DNA of 64,000 nucleotides from Chryseobacterium gambrini (lineage in GTDB: Bacteria > Bacteroidota > Bacteroidia > Flavobacteriales > Weeksellaceae), in NCBI RefSeq assembly GCF_900156825.1, contig NZ_FTOV01000001.1, positions 558,001-622,000 of the forward strand, given 5' to 3'. Position 1 is the first letter of the stretch. Every line of letters starts with the position of its first letter. Below the pieces are notes generated by a model that ran no database searches, was not told the DNA's origin, and saw only the letters and a list, made by a program, of their open reading frames with translations. Shown one piece after another: positions 61,994 to 64,000 of this stretch. The translations under genes and the position numbers were made by a program.

Positions 61994-63238
61994 ATGCCTA
62001 TTTTTAAACCTTTTCGTGGAATAAGACCTCATAAAGACTATGAGAGCACCTTCCCTACTCATCCTCTGGACAATTTTACGCAGGAAGAGATCGCGGAAAA
62101 AGCTCAGATGGAAGACACTTACATCAACATGATAAAGCCTTATGTCGTAAGTAAATCCAAAGATATCGACAGGAATTTAAGGAAGATCCGGTCGACTTTT
62201 GAAGAATTGATGGAAGAGAAAAAACTCGTTCAGGACAATTCTGCATACTATCTTTATGAACAGATTTATCCCAACAAACAGGTTTTCAGAGGGCTTCTCG
62301 GTTTGGCGAGCATCGAAGATTTCTGGAACGGAAAAATCAAGAGACACGAAAGTACCATTCCCCAGAAAAAAGAAAAACTGGCTCATTATCTTGAAAAAGT
62401 GAATCTTCAGGCAGAACCTGTACTTCTTACCTATCCTGCAAATTCGAAAATCGAATTGCTGATGAACCATGAGGAGAAAAACGTTCCGATCTTCAATCAT
62501 GTGGATACCAAAGGAATCCGTCATAAAATCTGGAGAATCGATAACCGTTTAAAATTGCAGCAGTTTAAGGAAGTGATTGATCAGATCGATTCTTTTTACA
62601 TTGCAGACGGACACCACAGAATCGGTTCCACTGCGCTGAACGCCAAACATCAGAAAGAAAAAAACAAAAGACATAACGGAACGGAACATTACAATTTCGT
62701 GTACAGCTTTATCGTTTCCAACCAGTCGATTAAAATCCACGATTACAACAGAATCTTAACCGATCTTAACGGTCTTTCGAACGAAGAATTTTTAAAGGAA
62801 CTGGAAAAATATTTCCTGATCCACGAAAAAGGAGAAACGGCATATTTTCCTTCCCAGAAATTCCACATTTCGATGTATATGGACGGTAAATTTTACTCCC
62901 TTCACGTAAAGCACGACCTTCGTTCTCAGGAAATGTCTCTGGATAATCTGGATCATCATCTTTTAGACAAATACATCTTTAAAGATATTTTAAAAATTGA
63001 AGATCCGGACAGCTCGGAGAAAATTTCTTACGTAAAAGGAACTTCCAATATTGAGGGGATCAATCATCTTAAAGAAAAAGTAGACAACGGAGAAGGAAAA
63101 GCGGGATTCGGGATCTACCCTGTAAGTTTTAATGATATGATTAAAATTTCAGACCTGAAACTCAGCATGCCTCCGAAATGCACTTTCATTGAACCTAAAT
63201 TGGTTACTGCGTTATTAATGTACGATATGAAACCTTAA
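61994..63238 (+). CDS. DUF1015-family protein
   Basis: 414 residues of the DUF1015 (putative SpoOJ/ParA-related label is historical) family. FKPFRGIRPHKDYE opens it, and DSFYIADGHHRIGSTALNA is its strongest signature, with His residues that suggest metal or phosphate binding. GIYPVSFNDMIKISDLKLSMPPKCTFIEPK closes the fold. DUF1015 genes occur beside serC/serA in many bacteria, so a role linked to serine metabolism is likely but not proven. It is coupled to serA by a three-base gap. Confidence 0.87.
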   Translation: MPIFKPFRGIRPHKDYESTFPTHPLDNFTQEEIAEKAQMEDTYINMIKPYVVSKSKDIDRNLRKIRSTFEELMEEKKLVQDNSAYYLYEQIYPNKQVFRGLLGLASIEDFWNGKIKRHESTIPQKKEKLAHYLEKVNLQAEPVLLTYPANSKIELLMNHEEKNVPIFNHVDTKGIRHKIWRIDNRLKLQQFKEVIDQIDSFYIADGHHRIGSTALNAKHQKEKNKRHNGTEHYNFVYSFIVSNQSIKIHDYNRILTDLNGLSNEEFLKELEKYFLIHEKGETAYFPSQKFHISMYMDGKFYSLHVKHDLRSQEMSLDNLDHHLLDKYIFKDILKIEDPDSSEKISYVKGTSNIEGINHLKEKVDNGEGKAGFGIYPVSFNDMIKISDLKLSMPPKCTFIEPKLVTALLMYDMKP

Positions 63239-63270
63239 TCTTTACCTCTATTCAATATAATTCTTTCGAT

Positions 63271-63390
63271 TAACGCTAAGATTGCAAAGAGGTATTCAAA
63301 ATTTTGAAATATGTTCCGTTCGCAAAGACACTTCGTTCAGCAAATGAAGCCTTTGCTGAGTTATACGCCCTTGCGAACGGACAATTAAAG
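63271..63390. repeat. GCAAAG-rich dispersed intergenic element, copy E
   Basis: CCGTTCGCAA (63316-63325) and TTGCGAACGG (63371-63380) are perfect ten-base arms; AGCAAATGAAGCCTTTGCT inside forms a second small stem. Before it, TTAACGCTAAGATTGCAAAG matches the left part of copies C and D. It lies in the 281-base gap between the DUF1015 and M28 genes; the rest of this gap has no other supported feature. Confidence 0.7.
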
Positions 63391-63519
63391 TTATACATAA
63401 AAAAATCCTCGTGTTCATTGCGTTAAAAATAATTAACTGCGGGTTTCTTAATCCGAAGATAGATTAAATTACTATTTTTTCCCTACTTTTATCTGCGGAA
63501 AAGAAAAGGTAAATAAAAA

Positions 63520-64000
63520 ATGAAAAAAATATTCATTATCATTCCACTCTTTTTGGGTGGATTTTTATTTTCTCAAAAAAAACCTCTGAAAAAACCGGTT
63601 AAGAAAACTGCTGTCGGCGAAAAATTCAATTACCACGATGAATTTAAAAAGATTTCCGACGAAATCATGACCAACGGAACGGCGTACGAAAATCTGGGAC
63701 AGCTTACCAAAGGAATCGGGCCGCGTTTCAGCGCAACGCCGGGTTACATGAGGGCTGTAGACTGGGCAGAAAAAAAGCTTAAAGAAATCGGGATCGATAT
63801 GATCTGGAGAATGGAAGCCAAAGCTCCGGTCTGGATCAGAGGAAAAGAATCTCTGCAGATCAAAACCGCCAATGGAGACTGGAAAAACATCAGAATGCTT
63901 TCTTTCGGAAACTCTGAAGGAACGGGCGGAAAAGATCTTACCGGTGAAATTGTGCTCATCAATTCTACCTCAGAGCTTAACGCCATGTCGGTGGGACAAC
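63520..64000 (+). CDS. M28-type aminopeptidase, 5' part only
   Basis: 160 codons remain before the window ends. The start ATG at 63520 begins a signal peptide (MKKIFIIIPLFLGGFLFSQ), then a Lys-rich stretch and KISDEIMTNGTAYENLGQLT, GIGPRFSATPGYMRAVDWAE. This N-terminus is characteristic of flavobacterial secreted M28 zinc aminopeptidases with a protease-associated domain, the first part of which is visible (GGKDLTGEIVLIN). The zinc ligands lie beyond the window, so activity cannot be judged. Confidence 0.8.
   Translation, partial: MKKIFIIIPLFLGGFLFSQKKPLKKPVKKTAVGEKFNYHDEFKKISDEIMTNGTAYENLGQLTKGIGPRFSATPGYMRAVDWAEKKLKEIGIDMIWRMEAKAPVWIRGKESLQIKTANGDWKNIRMLSFGNSEGTGGKDLTGEIVLINSTSELNAMSVGQ

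Noticed and set aside
1..64000. tRNA, rRNA, insertion sequence or prophage genes
   Set aside because: I found no cloverleaf with conserved arms, no rRNA stretches and no transposase, integrase or phage structural protein.

Overview
The window is AT-rich chromosomal DNA of a Bacteroidetes bacterium, most likely a flavobacterium close to Chryseobacterium (Weeksellaceae). The support is a SusC/SusD pair, several proteins with type IX secretion (T9SS) C-terminal sorting domains, three GLPGLI-family proteins, lipoprotein signals ending in Cys, a peroxiredoxin-thioredoxin-DUF6952 unit, and Bacteroidetes-type promoters (TTG plus TAnnTTTG). The genus is inferred. I see no rRNA, tRNA, CRISPR array, transposase, integrase or prophage, so this looks like a core chromosomal segment with lineage-specific inserts.

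Layout. 1-8.3 kb: truncated era, a LacI regulator with a PfkB sugar kinase and a candidate operator, a Crp/Fnr regulator, a Gdx/SugE-type SMR exporter, a small T9SS protein, a methyltransferase overlapping map, an HAD-like protein and an acyl-ACP desaturase. 8.4-18.5 kb: gpmI, a secreted metallopeptidase with a CBM20-like tail, a SUI1 factor, a leucine-rich repeat protein, a PhoX-like T9SS protein, a TPR protein and a di-haem cytochrome c peroxidase. 18.7-24.2 kb: nucleoside phosphorylase, a YadA-head-like repeat protein, an amphipathic stress-type protein, fabI and an orphan lipoprotein.

24.2-37.8 kb is a polysaccharide utilisation locus. susC, susD, GH30, GH3, GH16 and a second GH30 lie on the minus strand, and a sugar-type MFS transporter plus an NrtR/AraR-like Nudix regulator diverge from them. 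The enzyme set predicts capture and hydrolysis of mixed beta-1,3/beta-1,6-glucan (laminarin, or fungal or oomycete wall glucan): the lipoprotein enzymes cut at the surface, SusCD imports, and the periplasmic GH3 and GH30 finish the job. About 700 bp inside it is filled with dispersed intergenic repeats.

37.9-51.2 kb: glutaryl-CoA-type dehydrogenase, a large T9SS lipase-like hydrolase, an AddB-like nuclease overlapping a DUF922 metalloprotein, a small lipoprotein, rsmG, a GLPGLI protein, an aspartate-type aminotransferase and a two-domain M16 peptidase. 51.2-53.7 kb is the most unusual part: two GLPGLI paralogues with an identical C-terminal tail flank a six-cysteine double-glycine-leader peptide and a divergent XRE regulator with a nested palindrome before its start.

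53.9-64 kb: peroxiredoxin, thioredoxin and DUF6952; a Bax-inhibitor-1 protein; three tandem NTF2-like secreted paralogues, one broken by a single-base frameshift; then an acyl-CoA reductase divergent from a ferredoxin, serC, serA and a DUF1015 gene (serine synthesis), and the start of an M28 peptidase. Five related GCAAAG-rich elements and two further repeat families occupy the larger gaps.
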